In this document: piece by piece, positions 1 to 11,445 of the stretch
How positions within the stretch are numbered: the stretch's first letter is position 1
Layout of the letters: each line of letters starts with the position of its first letter
From: Mesorhizobium escarrei
GTDB lineage: Bacteria; Pseudomonadota; Alphaproteobacteria; Rhizobiales; Rhizobiaceae
DNA: 39,690 bases
Reading direction: 5' to 3'
Assembly: GCF_935825525.1 (NCBI RefSeq)
Contig: NZ_CAKXZT010000125.1
Coordinates: 3,946 to 43,635 of the forward strand
The notes under the pieces: model-generated
What the model was told of the DNA's origin: nothing
The model's database searches: none
What the model saw: the letters and a program-made list of their open reading frames with translations, nothing else
Position numbers and translations under genes: made by a program

Positions 1-92
1 GGAGCAGCAGTGGCGTTCTGCCAAGCAAACACACTGCAAACCGCTAGAACCAAGCCGGATGCGCGGTAAACTCTGGTTCGCCTCAAAGTCAT
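1..92 (-). CDS. N-terminus of an exported protein (partial, runs off left edge)
   Basis: An ATG at 90-92 on the minus strand opens a frame that stays open to the window edge (30 codons). The translation looks like a Sec signal peptide: a charged start (MTLRRTR), a hydrophobic stretch (GLVLAVCSVFAW) and a small-residue end (NATAA) suitable for signal peptidase I. A purine-rich AGAGG lies about ten bases upstream, a workable ribosome binding site. Only the leader is visible, so the mature protein cannot be named. A chance open frame of this length is possible, but the ordered n-, h- and c-regions argue for a real periplasmic or outer-membrane protein. Confidence 0.5.
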   Translation of the reverse strand, partial: MTLRRTRVYRASGLVLAVCSVFAWQNATAA

Positions 93-681
93 TGTTGCTG
101 GACCTCTGCTACTCGCCGACACTCAACCTTACCACATCTGCTGACACTCGAGCCACGGTGACCACCGCCGTCACAGTTAGCGCATTTCTCATATTCAAGC
201 TTTGATATTGATCAACCGATCAACCCGCGCGTAGGGCGCGATTTGCGAGCGCCTCCCCATATCATCGGCGGTCCAGCAGAGATTCATTTGTCACCGGCCA
301 GGCGCATCATTCTGGAGTCGGACCTATTTGCGCTGACTAAGAAGCCCCGTCAGCAAACGAACTCGGTCACAGCACTGTATTGGCGGTATCCCTCTCCCGA
401 CTCGAACCCCCGAGAGCTGGCAAACGCGACACCCAAGTGGACCTCTCTGTCGTGAACCGCTGAGGGTATCTACAGAGCCTAATGCGTCAATCAAGCTTGT
501 CCTATAGCATGTTCAGATATTCTGATCTCTTTCAAAAGCGCTCGCAATTCGGCTGGAAATGCGAGACAAAAAGCTCGAAAAGCTTCCAGGAACCCCAGCC
601 ACACTCCTCTGCCGTGATCGGCCAATCTCCAAATCCTAAGACTCAAGCGTAGCGCCACCCTGTGACCTGAGGCGGATGCGC
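93..681. other. Intergenic region with no convincing gene
   Basis: This stretch of nearly 600 bases is less GC-rich than the surrounding genes. Several open frames of 40-70 codons exist (for example from 243 and from 482), but none has a recognisable product or a good ribosome binding site. It should hold the promoter of the leftward exported protein and the end of the transcript from the GGDEF-EAL gene. A tRNA-like string near 380-410 does not fold as a tRNA. Confidence 0.5.
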
Positions 682-3366
682 TTATACTCTACCCAACCGG
701 AGCGGTTCATCCAAAATCCGTCCAGTGCGCAGACGCCGAGATCGAACGAAGGCCTTTAGCCCGTCGGCATCCAACGCCTGCCCGAAGGCATAACCCTGCA
801 ATATGTCGCAGCCCAAGCTCTTGAGTGTCTGTGCGTGCTCCATCGTCTCGACACCCTCCGCTACGACCTCGATACCCAGGGATTTGCCGATTTCGATGAT
901 CGACGAGACGACCTGCCTTCGTTGCGGCGATTTGACAATTGGAATGACCAGTTGGCGATCTATCTTCAACCGGCGAGGCTGCAGCTTGAGCAAGCTGACT
1001 ATAGAGGCATAGCCCGTGCCAAAATCGTCTATTTCTACGTCAATGCCGAGCGCTTTTATCTGCTCAAGATTCCAGGTAACAAAGTCATCATTCTCGTCAA
1101 GGAAAATTGACTCAACGAGCTCGAATGAAACTGTCCCCTTCTTGATATTCAGCTTCCTGAGACTCTTTATGAGTTCCTCATCCTGAAGGCGGCGTGCCGA
1201 AACATTGACCGACACCCGCGGAATGTGAAGATTCGCAGCGGACCACCCTTCGAGATCCAAAAGCGATTGCTCTAATATGTTTCGATCGATGATCGAGACG
1301 ACATTCAGCTCTTCCGCAATCCTTAGGAAGACGTCGGGCGCCAAAATGCCCTTCTGCGGATGCCGCCATCGCGCCAGCGCCTCAACCCCAACAATTTCAA
1401 GGGTTTTTGCGTCAAATTGCGGCTGGTAGAAGGGAATGAACTCGTTGCGCTCAAGGCCGCCGAGAATTTCGTCGGCAATTCGTTTTGTCTCGACGATCTC
1501 GCTTTGCATCGCCTCGGTGAAGAATTCGTATCGATTGCGCCCACGACTCTTTGCTCGGTAAAGCGCGATGTCAGCGTTGACCAGCAGGTGCTTGGCTTCG
1601 ACATCTTTTCCGTCATCGACTGCAATTCCCACGCTCACGCCAAAACGGCATCGATGGCCCTGATAGTAGACCGGTTCTCGCATCTGGCTGATGACCCGGT
1701 CAGCGAGCAGCGCCAGTTGCTTGATATCGTCATGCGCCACGCACAGGACGACGAATTCGTCTCCTCCGATCCGAGCGACGAAGCCCTCACCATCGACCTT
1801 GGATCGGAGGACAGTCGAGGCGTGGACAAGCATTGCGTCGCCTGCGGCGTGGCCAAGCGTATCGTTGATGTGCTTGAACCGGTCCAGATCTATGTGAAGC
1901 AGTGCCGCATAGCCGCCGGCGCGCCTGGCGTTTGCAGCGTAGTCTTCCAGCACCTGGTCGAGGTAACGCCGGTTGGGCAAACCGGTCAGCGAATCGTGGA
2001 GCGCAATGTGCTCTATGCGCGCCTTGGCCGACTCGAGTTCCGCATTTTTCGACTCGGAAAGCTGTTTTGCGCGAACCAGGTCCTTGTTCAGCAGGACATC
2101 GGCTGTCACATCCCATTCGGCGCCAATCATTTTTGGGGTGTCGTTTGCGCTCCGGTAAATTATCGCCTTGGATCGAACATGGCGAATCTCGCCATCCGGC
2201 CGAATAATCCGGTACTCCGACAAATACGGCCCGCCGCCAGCCGTCGCGCGATCGAAATCGGCGTTGGCGCCAGCCAAATCATCCGGGTGGATTGCTCCCG
2301 CCCAGTCCAGGTAGCCGCGGCACTCCCCAGTCGGTTTGCCGTATATTTCATTGACGCGGTCGTCCCATTTAAGCTCGTTGGTCGCGAGATCGTGTTCCCA
2401 AACGCCAATAGCCGACGCTTCCAGAGCGAGTTCCAGTCGCCTCGACAATCGACTCAGTTCCGCATAATTGCGCTGTCTCTCGCCAATCAGACGACCCGTA
2501 ACCAGGAATGGGATCACAACCAACGCCCCGGCCACCGCCATGATTGCGCGCAAGTACCACGCGTTGTCGGGCGTCGAAGGCCAGCCGTTTTTGGGAATGG
2601 CTGCGATCCGCCAAGAACCGGACGGAAGCAGAACGTCGGCTGTCACCGGATTGCTTTTGGCGACGCGCTCATTGCCGAAGAATTGCTCTCCGGTTGGACC
2701 GAGAGCGTCCTTACCGATCAGCGCTATGTCAATCCCGAGATCATCGTCAAGCAGGCCGCTCGCCTTATAGAGGCGCTGAACGTCGACAACGGCCGAAATG
2801 ATGCCCCAGAATCTTTCGGTGTTGCCTGCACTGCGCACAAAGACCGGAATACGACCGACGAAGCCCTGCCCTCCCTGCCTCAAGTCGACGGGACCGGCAA
2901 GGATTAGCTCGCGCTCATCTCGCGCCCTTAGCGCGGCCACACGCTGGCGCTCGTCCTTGCGGTAATCGAGGCCTATCGCCTTCTCGTTGCCGTCCATCGG
3001 GTACATCAGGGAAATGACCAGATCGGGCGCGCCGGCAATATTCTTCAATTGCGAGCCCCTGCCAAACAGGTTGCTCGCCAGCGAGGCGAAGCGCTGCTGT
3101 CCCATATAGGGCTCGGTTACGACCGTCGCGACCAGTCCCTGCACCAGTTGAAGGTTTCCGTTGATGTTGCCTTCAAGCTTGGCGCGGATAAGATTGACCT
3201 TGGCTAGGACATCCGCTCGGGCGGCTTGATCCGAGACGACTTTGTTCTGGTGGTCCGCGAACGCTGCGCCAACGGCAATAACTATCACCGCCATTGCCGC
3301 CGGGATATTTGCCGACGAGAAAACGGCCTTCCTAATACCGCCGAACCTAGCGCGGAAAAGAGCCAA
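682..3366 (-). CDS. CHASE-PAS-GGDEF-EAL cyclic-di-GMP synthase/phosphodiesterase
   Basis: This is an 894-residue inner-membrane signalling protein that should make and/or break the second messenger c-di-GMP. A transmembrane segment lies at about 21-38, followed by a periplasmic CHASE-type sensor (about 75-250, with GLDYRKD) and a second membrane segment at about 273-293. A PAS domain spans about 310-430. The GGDEF domain spans about 450-615 with an intact GGDEF at 534-538. The EAL domain spans about 630-880 with EALARW at 662-667, and NVSAR, DDFGTGY, LKID and AEGVET are all present. Both active sites therefore look competent. The inhibitory RxxD site five residues before GGDEF is absent (DGEG there). 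The start is a TTG, chosen because GAGGA sits eight bases upstream. It is a single-gene unit, and the ligand of the CHASE domain is unknown. Confidence 0.93.
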   Translation of the reverse strand: MALFRARFGGIRKAVFSSANIPAAMAVIVIAVGAAFADHQNKVVSDQAARADVLAKVNLIRAKLEGNINGNLQLVQGLVATVVTEPYMGQQRFASLASNLFGRGSQLKNIAGAPDLVISLMYPMDGNEKAIGLDYRKDERQRVAALRARDERELILAGPVDLRQGGQGFVGRIPVFVRSAGNTERFWGIISAVVDVQRLYKASGLLDDDLGIDIALIGKDALGPTGEQFFGNERVAKSNPVTADVLLPSGSWRIAAIPKNGWPSTPDNAWYLRAIMAVAGALVVIPFLVTGRLIGERQRNYAELSRLSRRLELALEASAIGVWEHDLATNELKWDDRVNEIYGKPTGECRGYLDWAGAIHPDDLAGANADFDRATAGGGPYLSEYRIIRPDGEIRHVRSKAIIYRSANDTPKMIGAEWDVTADVLLNKDLVRAKQLSESKNAELESAKARIEHIALHDSLTGLPNRRYLDQVLEDYAANARRAGGYAALLHIDLDRFKHINDTLGHAAGDAMLVHASTVLRSKVDGEGFVARIGGDEFVVLCVAHDDIKQLALLADRVISQMREPVYYQGHRCRFGVSVGIAVDDGKDVEAKHLLVNADIALYRAKSRGRNRYEFFTEAMQSEIVETKRIADEILGGLERNEFIPFYQPQFDAKTLEIVGVEALARWRHPQKGILAPDVFLRIAEELNVVSIIDRNILEQSLLDLEGWSAANLHIPRVSVNVSARRLQDEELIKSLRKLNIKKGTVSFELVESIFLDENDDFVTWNLEQIKALGIDVEIDDFGTGYASIVSLLKLQPRRLKIDRQLVIPIVKSPQRRQVVSSIIEIGKSLGIEVVAEGVETMEHAQTLKSLGCDILQGYAFGQALDADGLKAFVRSRRLRTGRILDEPLRLGRV

Positions 3367-3533
3367 TAGGCGATTCCTCAGATGCTATTCAGGTTCTGGG
3401 CCAACCCGACCAGGGTATATTAGCTATCAATATTTAATTTTGACCTTCACGGGTCCTAACATTTTTGCACGTCCCAACCGCCTGAGGTGGCCGGAGTGGT
3501 TGACACGGACCTGCGGCTCCGGTTGACGACTTA

Positions 3534-3572
3534 AAGCGCGTCGCGGCTGAATGGGATTCATGCGACGCGCTT
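3534..3572. repeat. Short palindromic intergenic repeat
   Basis: Two perfect 11-base arms, AAGCGCGTCGC (3534-3544) and GCGACGCGCTT (3562-3572), flank a 17-base loop containing GAATGGGATTCATG. From memory, units of this form (GCGTCGC arms around a GGATTCATG loop) are scattered between genes in Mesorhizobium, but I could not check copy number. The stem would form in either transcript. Confidence 0.6.
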
Positions 3573-3662
3573 CAGGTGGTTGTTTTTACGCATAGCCGGT
3601 CATGGTTGAAGGGTAGTAGCGTTGTTCTGAGCCGCTGCATTCTTCGGCTGATGTCACGGGAT

Positions 3663-3716
3663 GGATCCCAGGGTCTGCGCCGCGTCGCTTCGCTCCTTGC
3701 TCCGCCCTAGGATGAC
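3663..3716. repeat. Probable dispersed intergenic repeat (GGATCCCAGGGTCTGCG type)
   Basis: The segment begins GGATCCCAGGGTCTGCG, passes through CGCGTCGCTTCGCTCC and ends in CCCTAGGATGAC, giving imperfectly inverted ends (ATCCCAGGG versus CCCTAGGAT). This matches my recollection of a dispersed element found between Mesorhizobium genes. It has no coding capacity. Confidence 0.45.
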
Positions 3717-3822
3717 GAAGGCGCGCGGCGGGATTTAGCTAATCGCCAGCGTTGGATCGGTGGCTGCAGGCCGGCCGGCAGCGACCGTCAGTCAAAGAAC
3801 CAAATCGCTGCGCAGGGGAACT

Positions 3823-4689
3823 CTAATGACCCTCAACCGCCTTGGGGGTAACCAGGTAGGGTATCTTGCCGATGCTACGCTTCGTGGCGCCAATGGAGTA
3901 GGCCATTGGGATCTTGGGAGAGTTCTCTGGCAAGCCGAACATATCCTTGCCGGCCCTCACGGCAAATGAAAAATGCTGCCACGAAACCGTGTCATGCTCA
4001 TTGAGAAAATCCAGCGTCAGCCCAGCTGAAATCAGCGCGTTCACCACGTCGCTGACCGGATGAATCCACTCATAGTAGCGCGGATGCTTCAAGATGCGGT
4101 CGTCGCCGGTATAGGTGAGTTCCTCGTTCCATGCGAGTGGTCGAGCTATTGGCGTTCGCCAGTCATGCTTGAACTCCAGCGCCGCAGCCTTGCGATCACA
4201 CTGGAACATCAACGGATGGCCCTCGGCGAGATAGAGCCGGCCGCCGGGCCGCAGGAGATCGGCAACCACCCGCGCCCAGCGGAACACGTCGTCAAGCCAG
4301 TTTACCGAACCCCAGGTAACGTAAGCGATGTCAAAGGTTCGGCCGAGCGCTTCGACTGCCTCGAACAGTGGCGCCTCGACGAAGCGCACATCAGTGCCTG
4401 CCTTTGCGGCGAAATCCCGCGCCGCTGCGATCGCCGTCGGTGAAAAGTCGAGGCCGGTCACGCTGCCCGCGCCCAGATTCTTCAAGCTGATTGTGTCGAG
4501 CCCGATATGGCATTGCAAATGGACGATATCCTTGCCGACAATGTCTCCGACCTCGCGCGTTTCCAGCTCATAGAGATTGGATCCGCCAGCCAGCACATTT
4601 TCTATGTGGTAGCTGCCCGTCGTGTCGGTCGAATGCAGCTCGGCCCGATCATCCCAATTAAGGCGGTTCGCACCCAGAAACGGTTCCAA
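3823..4689 (-). CDS. Class I SAM-dependent methyltransferase
   Basis: This is a soluble methyltransferase of about 288 residues with unknown substrate. The Rossmann-fold SAM site is visible as DIVHLQCHIGLDT (about 54-66 from the proposed start), then the acidic loop TGLDFSP (about 78-84) and DIAYVTWGSVNWL, with RPGGRLYLAEGHP further on. The frame stays open upstream to 4830, but that extension is AT-rich and unlike a methyltransferase. Conserved-looking sequence begins LEPFLGANRLNWDDRAELH. I therefore place the start at a TTG (4687-4689), where a run of eight G (4694-4701) could act as ribosome binding site. The true start may differ. The gene lies directly downstream of a decayed metH 3' end. 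Confidence 0.75.
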   Translation of the reverse strand: MEPFLGANRLNWDDRAELHSTDTTGSYHIENVLAGGSNLYELETREVGDIVGKDIVHLQCHIGLDTISLKNLGAGSVTGLDFSPTAIAAARDFAAKAGTDVRFVEAPLFEAVEALGRTFDIAYVTWGSVNWLDDVFRWARVVADLLRPGGRLYLAEGHPLMFQCDRKAAALEFKHDWRTPIARPLAWNEELTYTGDDRILKHPRYYEWIHPVSDVVNALISAGLTLDFLNEHDTVSWQHFSFAVRAGKDMFGLPENSPKIPMAYSIGATKRSIGKIPYLVTPKAVEGH

Positions 4690-4929
4690 ATTGCCCCCCC
4701 CAAGTCCCTGCCGAGACCAATATTTGGTAAACAGAACGTTAATATACTTTGCAGCTAAAGTGTCGCGCGTCAATCCGAGGCGGTACGGCGCACCACCGCT
4801 GCAGGCCAGGCTCACCACCGCTCTGACCACGGGGAGGTGCCTATCCGTGTCTTTGCAGAACGAGCGCGCAATCAGGACAGGGCTGCTGTCATGGAGGCTT
4901 TTCGCCCTGTCAGCCTCGCGACGCGATTT

Positions 4930-5060
4930 TCACGCGGCTGCGTCAAGTCCCTGCGCCGGCATATAGTTGAGTACAGGGCCGAGCCAGGGCATGCGCTTGC
5001 GCCGCGCATATCCTCGATCTGGTCGCGTACGACCTTGGCGCCATGGACGCACCACCGGGG
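4930..5060 (-). pseudogene. Decayed copy of the metH 3' end
   Basis: Bases 4958-5040 align by eye with 6258-6359 of the intact metH at 74 of 83 positions, with an 18-base in-frame deletion and a one-base deletion. In translation, MPWLGPVLNYMPAQGLDAAA-stop matches the metH end ([22 protein letters not shown]), and in another frame GAKVVRDQIED matches [11 protein letters not shown]. The frameshift between the two shows it is not functional. It lies in the same orientation as metH. The bases on either side (4690-4929 and 5061-5237) show no other gene. Confidence 0.8.
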
Positions 5061-5237
5061 CTGAACTGAAACCGCGTGTGCGCAGGGTGCTGCGATTCGA
5101 CCCCCTTTGCCCTTTACGCAAGCCTCGCGCTTCACCGGCCCGCGATCGATTGGGTCAGCGATTTCGGCAAGCCCCATGGCTGGGTCGGTCGAGGGCAGCG
5201 CCGGAAGAAGTTTGGTATCGTGCGAACGTCCGCGGAG

Positions 5238-5672
5238 CTACGACTGAAACTCCGGCTGTGCCTGCATTGTCCGGAGATCGATCGGCATAGATATGTGTTC
5301 GTGCGTGATCATCCAGTGGTCACTCATCTTCCGCAAACCCGACGTCACACGCACCCAATAGTCGGCTTTCTCCCCGTTCGTTCTTTTGCTTCTGACGTGG
5401 CACAGACTATGGCAGAACGCCACGTCGTCTCTGACTGTGACGAGCAGCTCGTGCACCTCATAATCCATCGGACCGTCGACCGAGGCAAACCACGCCTCGA
5501 AGTTCTTTCGATAGGCATCGGCGCTCTCGATCCGCAGCGGCGGCCTGATGTCGAATACGACGGTAGCCGCGGCATAGTGTGCCATCAGGGCTTCTATATC
5601 CTTGGCCCGCAATGCCTGCACCAGGTCATCCAGGCCTTTGCGGATTTCCGTTTCTTCAGTCGGGGTCTGCAT
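5238..5672 (-). CDS. SnoaL/NTF2-like family protein
   Basis: This is a small soluble protein of about 144 residues with the alpha+beta barrel signature of SnoaL-like/ketosteroid isomerase-related proteins: an N-terminal helix (EIRKGLDDLVQALRAKDI), EALMAHYAAATVVFD, then strand-rich YEVHELLVTVRDDVAF and HWMITHEHIS. The family includes hydrolases, isomerases and binding proteins, so no reaction can be assigned. I chose the ATG at 5670-5672 because GGAGGG lies just upstream, rather than the ATG at 5699 that would place this ribosome binding site inside the gene. It is divergent from the DUF1801 gene, and both lie in a segment flanked by metH 3' sequence. Confidence 0.75.
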   Translation of the reverse strand: MQTPTEETEIRKGLDDLVQALRAKDIEALMAHYAAATVVFDIRPPLRIESADAYRKNFEAWFASVDGPMDYEVHELLVTVRDDVAFCHSLCHVRSKRTNGEKADYWVRVTSGLRKMSDHWMITHEHISMPIDLRTMQAQPEFQS

Positions 5673-5825
5673 AGGGCCCTCCTTCATTGCATGAGGCATT
5701 ATCCCTGACAGCCCGTTTGAGAAGTCGGGCCGATGGCGCAGGATGGCCCATTGCGGACCTTCTCCTGATCAGCTTGATTCAGTCATCCAACTGGTTAAAG
5801 CTGAGATGGTGGGCGCTCGCCTTGA

Positions 5826-6206
5826 ATGTCACCCCAGCATAAGCCTGCTCTGGCCAAGTTTGCTGATCACGACGCCTACATAGCTGAGGCTCCTAAAGAC
5901 CTCCGCCCTCTGCTGGTTCGATTGCGCTCTCAACTTGCGCGCGCGCTGCCTGACGCCGAAGAAGTCATCGCCTATAAAATGCCAGGGTTCAGGATCGGAC
6001 AATCCATCATCGCGGGTTATGCAGCGTTCAGTAAGCAATGCGGCCTCTATCTATCTCCTTCCGCCATCAAGTCGCATGCCGACGACATTGCCGCGGCCGG
6101 GCTCAAGTCTACCAAGACTGGCGTCACCTTCTCGCCGAGCCAGCCAATCCCTGACGGGCTCGTTAAGAAACTCGCCCTGGCTTCCAGAAAGGATCAAAAC
6201 CTCTGA
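5826..6206 (+). CDS. DUF1801 (YdhG-like) family protein
   Basis: This is a 126-residue soluble protein with the features of the DUF1801 family: PLLVRLRSQLARALPDAEEVIAYKMPGF, then IAGYAAFSKQCGLYLSP and a C-terminal GVTFSPSQPIPDGLVKKL. Members adopt a frataxin-like fold and some have been called iron chaperones, but the biochemical role is not established. The ribosome binding site is weak. The gene ends 23 bases before the stop of metH, which converges on it. Confidence 0.85.
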   Translation: MSPQHKPALAKFADHDAYIAEAPKDLRPLLVRLRSQLARALPDAEEVIAYKMPGFRIGQSIIAGYAAFSKQCGLYLSPSAIKSHADDIAAAGLKSTKTGVTFSPSQPIPDGLVKKLALASRKDQNL

Positions 6207-6229
6207 TGGCCGGGTCAAAAGCTGCTACC

Positions 6230-10039
<3,810 letters not shown>

Positions 10040-10073
10040 ATTTCGTCCTCAAGGCGACGGTCGCGTTTAAGCG

Positions 10074-10093
10074 ACATAAAGACATCTTTATGT
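10074..10093. promoter_or_regulatory. 20-bp palindrome upstream of metH (candidate operator)
   Basis: ACATAAAGACATCTTTATGT is a perfect inverted repeat apart from its two central bases and starts 35 bases before the metH start codon. Its form (ATAAAGA/TCTTTAT) resembles, as far as I recall, sites bound by ArsR-family regulators of the methionine cycle (SahR and relatives). No such regulator gene is in the window, so the assignment is inferred. Confidence 0.6.
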
Positions 10094-10409
10094 GAATATA
10101 CGGCATTTTTCCGCCACTGTCACCCCTGCCGCCGCTGGAGGCGTGCGGGGCAATCGCTTGAGGCTGCCGCTGCCACCTGCGTTTCTTGCGTTGGTGATTG
10201 GCGAAAGCCAAAGCGACATCCGATCTCCCCACTTGCGGGGGAGATGTCCGGCAGGACAGAGGGGGGTGGGAAGGATCGCCAACTCGACTTACCCATCCCA
10301 ACCTGGAACACCCCGAGGACGTGACTGCGATTGGTTCGTGCCGCCTTCGTCGCATCAGCAACCGCCTGAACTGGACAGGTTACGTCATGGCTTCAGTGAC
10401 ACTTCCCCG
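10094..10409. other. Intergenic region between metH and the membrane-protein gene
   Basis: This 316-base stretch holds the distal metH promoter region and the 3' flank of the leftward membrane-protein gene. It contains one palindromic repeat (10213-10275). No coding sequence is convincing. Confidence 0.5.
10213..10275. repeat. Palindromic intergenic repeat
   Basis: The arms ATCTCCCC (10223-10230) and GGGGAGAT (10238-10245) form a hairpin, followed by GTCCGGCAGGACAGAGGGGG. This arrangement is a familiar short intergenic repeat of rhizobial chromosomes (recognition from memory). It is non-coding and could act as a transcription end or mRNA stabiliser. Confidence 0.6.
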
Positions 10410-11297
10410 CTATGAGAAAATTTCCGCCAGTTCGTCGATGCCTGTGCCTTCCTTGACCTGACGCAGCTCGACATAGCTGACCGCGATGGCAACCGATATC
10501 ACTGTAGACACGACCGTCGACACAACCGCGCTTCCGATCGCGCCGACAATCAGGCCAACGGTCGAGAGGCTGCCGGTAAGGGCGAAAGCCAATCCAAACA
10601 CCAAAGCGAATGCCATTTGGATGGCAATCACCGCCAAGAACAGAATCAGTAAAAGACCGAACAGTGACCAGCGGCTGCCCTTCGTCAGAGCACGGCTGCG
10701 CGACATCGAACCAAACACGCCAAGCCGCTCCTGGATCAGCACGGGTATGGAAACCGATACACCGAGGAGCAGCATGATGCCTGGAACGAGCAACGCTATG
10801 AACGCTATGAACGCAATGGGGGCTCCAAAAACGGGAATAAACAAGCCCGCCACGAACATCGTCACCACTACCGCGAAGATCATGGTGAGGAAGACAACCA
10901 GGGCAATCCCGAGCGTCGGGAACATGCAACGCAAAGCGATCTGGATGCAGTCACCGATTGCCGGGCGCTTGCCATTCAAGTCTTCTATCGTCGCCCTCAC
11001 CAGTGAAGATTGAAACAACAAAGCCAGCACAAAATATATCAAGCCAAAAGCGATCGATATTGACGAGTTGCCTAGAACCGCCGAGGGATCGGTAACCGCC
11101 ATGCTTTCGGGATTGGCAAAATCGAGGTTGGCAAAATTTCTGTAATTCCAAAAATTAAGCACCAGTGCCGGAAGGGCGGAAAAAAGAGCCGCCAGTCCGA
11201 CCAACAGACCCGGATTGCGGCCGATGACCGCAAAACTATTGTTGAAAACCCTGCCGATGCGGAACTTGTCCGGTCGTTCCAGTGTCGTCGAAACCAT
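10410..11297 (-). CDS. Six-helix membrane protein, uncharacterised
   Basis: This 295-residue protein has about six predicted membrane segments (about 29-49, 79-97, 127-150, 155-188, 211-240, 245-275). The sequence between the fourth and fifth (ERLGVFGSMSRSRALTKGSRW) and the tail (SYVELRQVKEGTGIDEL) resemble the membrane domain found in some glycerophosphodiester phosphodiesterases. No catalytic domain is attached, so I give no function. It is divergent from the DUF4129-MoxR-DUF58-RDD operon with about 150 bases between starts, so it may be co-regulated with it. The segment encoding IAFIAFIAL contains a short direct DNA repeat (AACGCTATG twice, near 10793-10811). Confidence 0.75.
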   Translation of the reverse strand: MVSTTLERPDKFRIGRVFNNSFAVIGRNPGLLVGLAALFSALPALVLNFWNYRNFANLDFANPESMAVTDPSAVLGNSSISIAFGLIYFVLALLFQSSLVRATIEDLNGKRPAIGDCIQIALRCMFPTLGIALVVFLTMIFAVVVTMFVAGLFIPVFGAPIAFIAFIALLVPGIMLLLGVSVSIPVLIQERLGVFGSMSRSRALTKGSRWSLFGLLLILFLAVIAIQMAFALVFGLAFALTGSLSTVGLIVGAIGSAVVSTVVSTVISVAIAVSYVELRQVKEGTGIDELAEIFS

Positions 11298-11445
11298 GAT
11301 GCGTCCCCTCGCTCAATCGCCGCATATCGGCTGGTGATCCCCGCACCAAATGTGCCAACATTGGAGATCACCGTCTAGCCCACTTGCAATTGCCGTTGTG
11401 CATTGCCACTGTCGACTGGGGAACCACAGGTTGCAGGGGAAGCGG

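Larger units (their letters stand above)
3367..3822. other. Repeat-rich intergenic region
   Basis: This is the 5' flank of the GGDEF-EAL gene on one side and the 3' flank of the methyltransferase on the other. It contains a tRNA-Ser-like 5' fragment (3484-3513), a hairpin repeat (3534-3572) and a second repeat-like unit (3663-3716). I see no protein-coding gene in it. Confidence 0.5.

Noticed and set aside
380..420. tRNA 3'-half-like string on the minus strand (GGGGGTTCGAGTC, ending CCGCCA)
   Set aside because: The T stem does not pair next to the loop, and no matching 5' acceptor strand is found at the right distance, so it is not a tRNA gene.
243..455. 70-codon open frame in the left intergenic region
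   Set aside because: It has no ribosome binding site, no family resemblance and an unusual composition; it overlaps the tRNA-like string.
10790..10825. Possible tandem repeat or CRISPR-like array
   Set aside because: Only two adjacent copies of a nine-base unit, inside a membrane-protein gene and encoding IAF repeats; no spacers.
11350..11445. ATG start 32 codons upstream for the DUF4129 gene
   Set aside because: The extra residues (rich in His, Cys and Arg) look non-coding, and a good ribosome binding site lies just before 11446.
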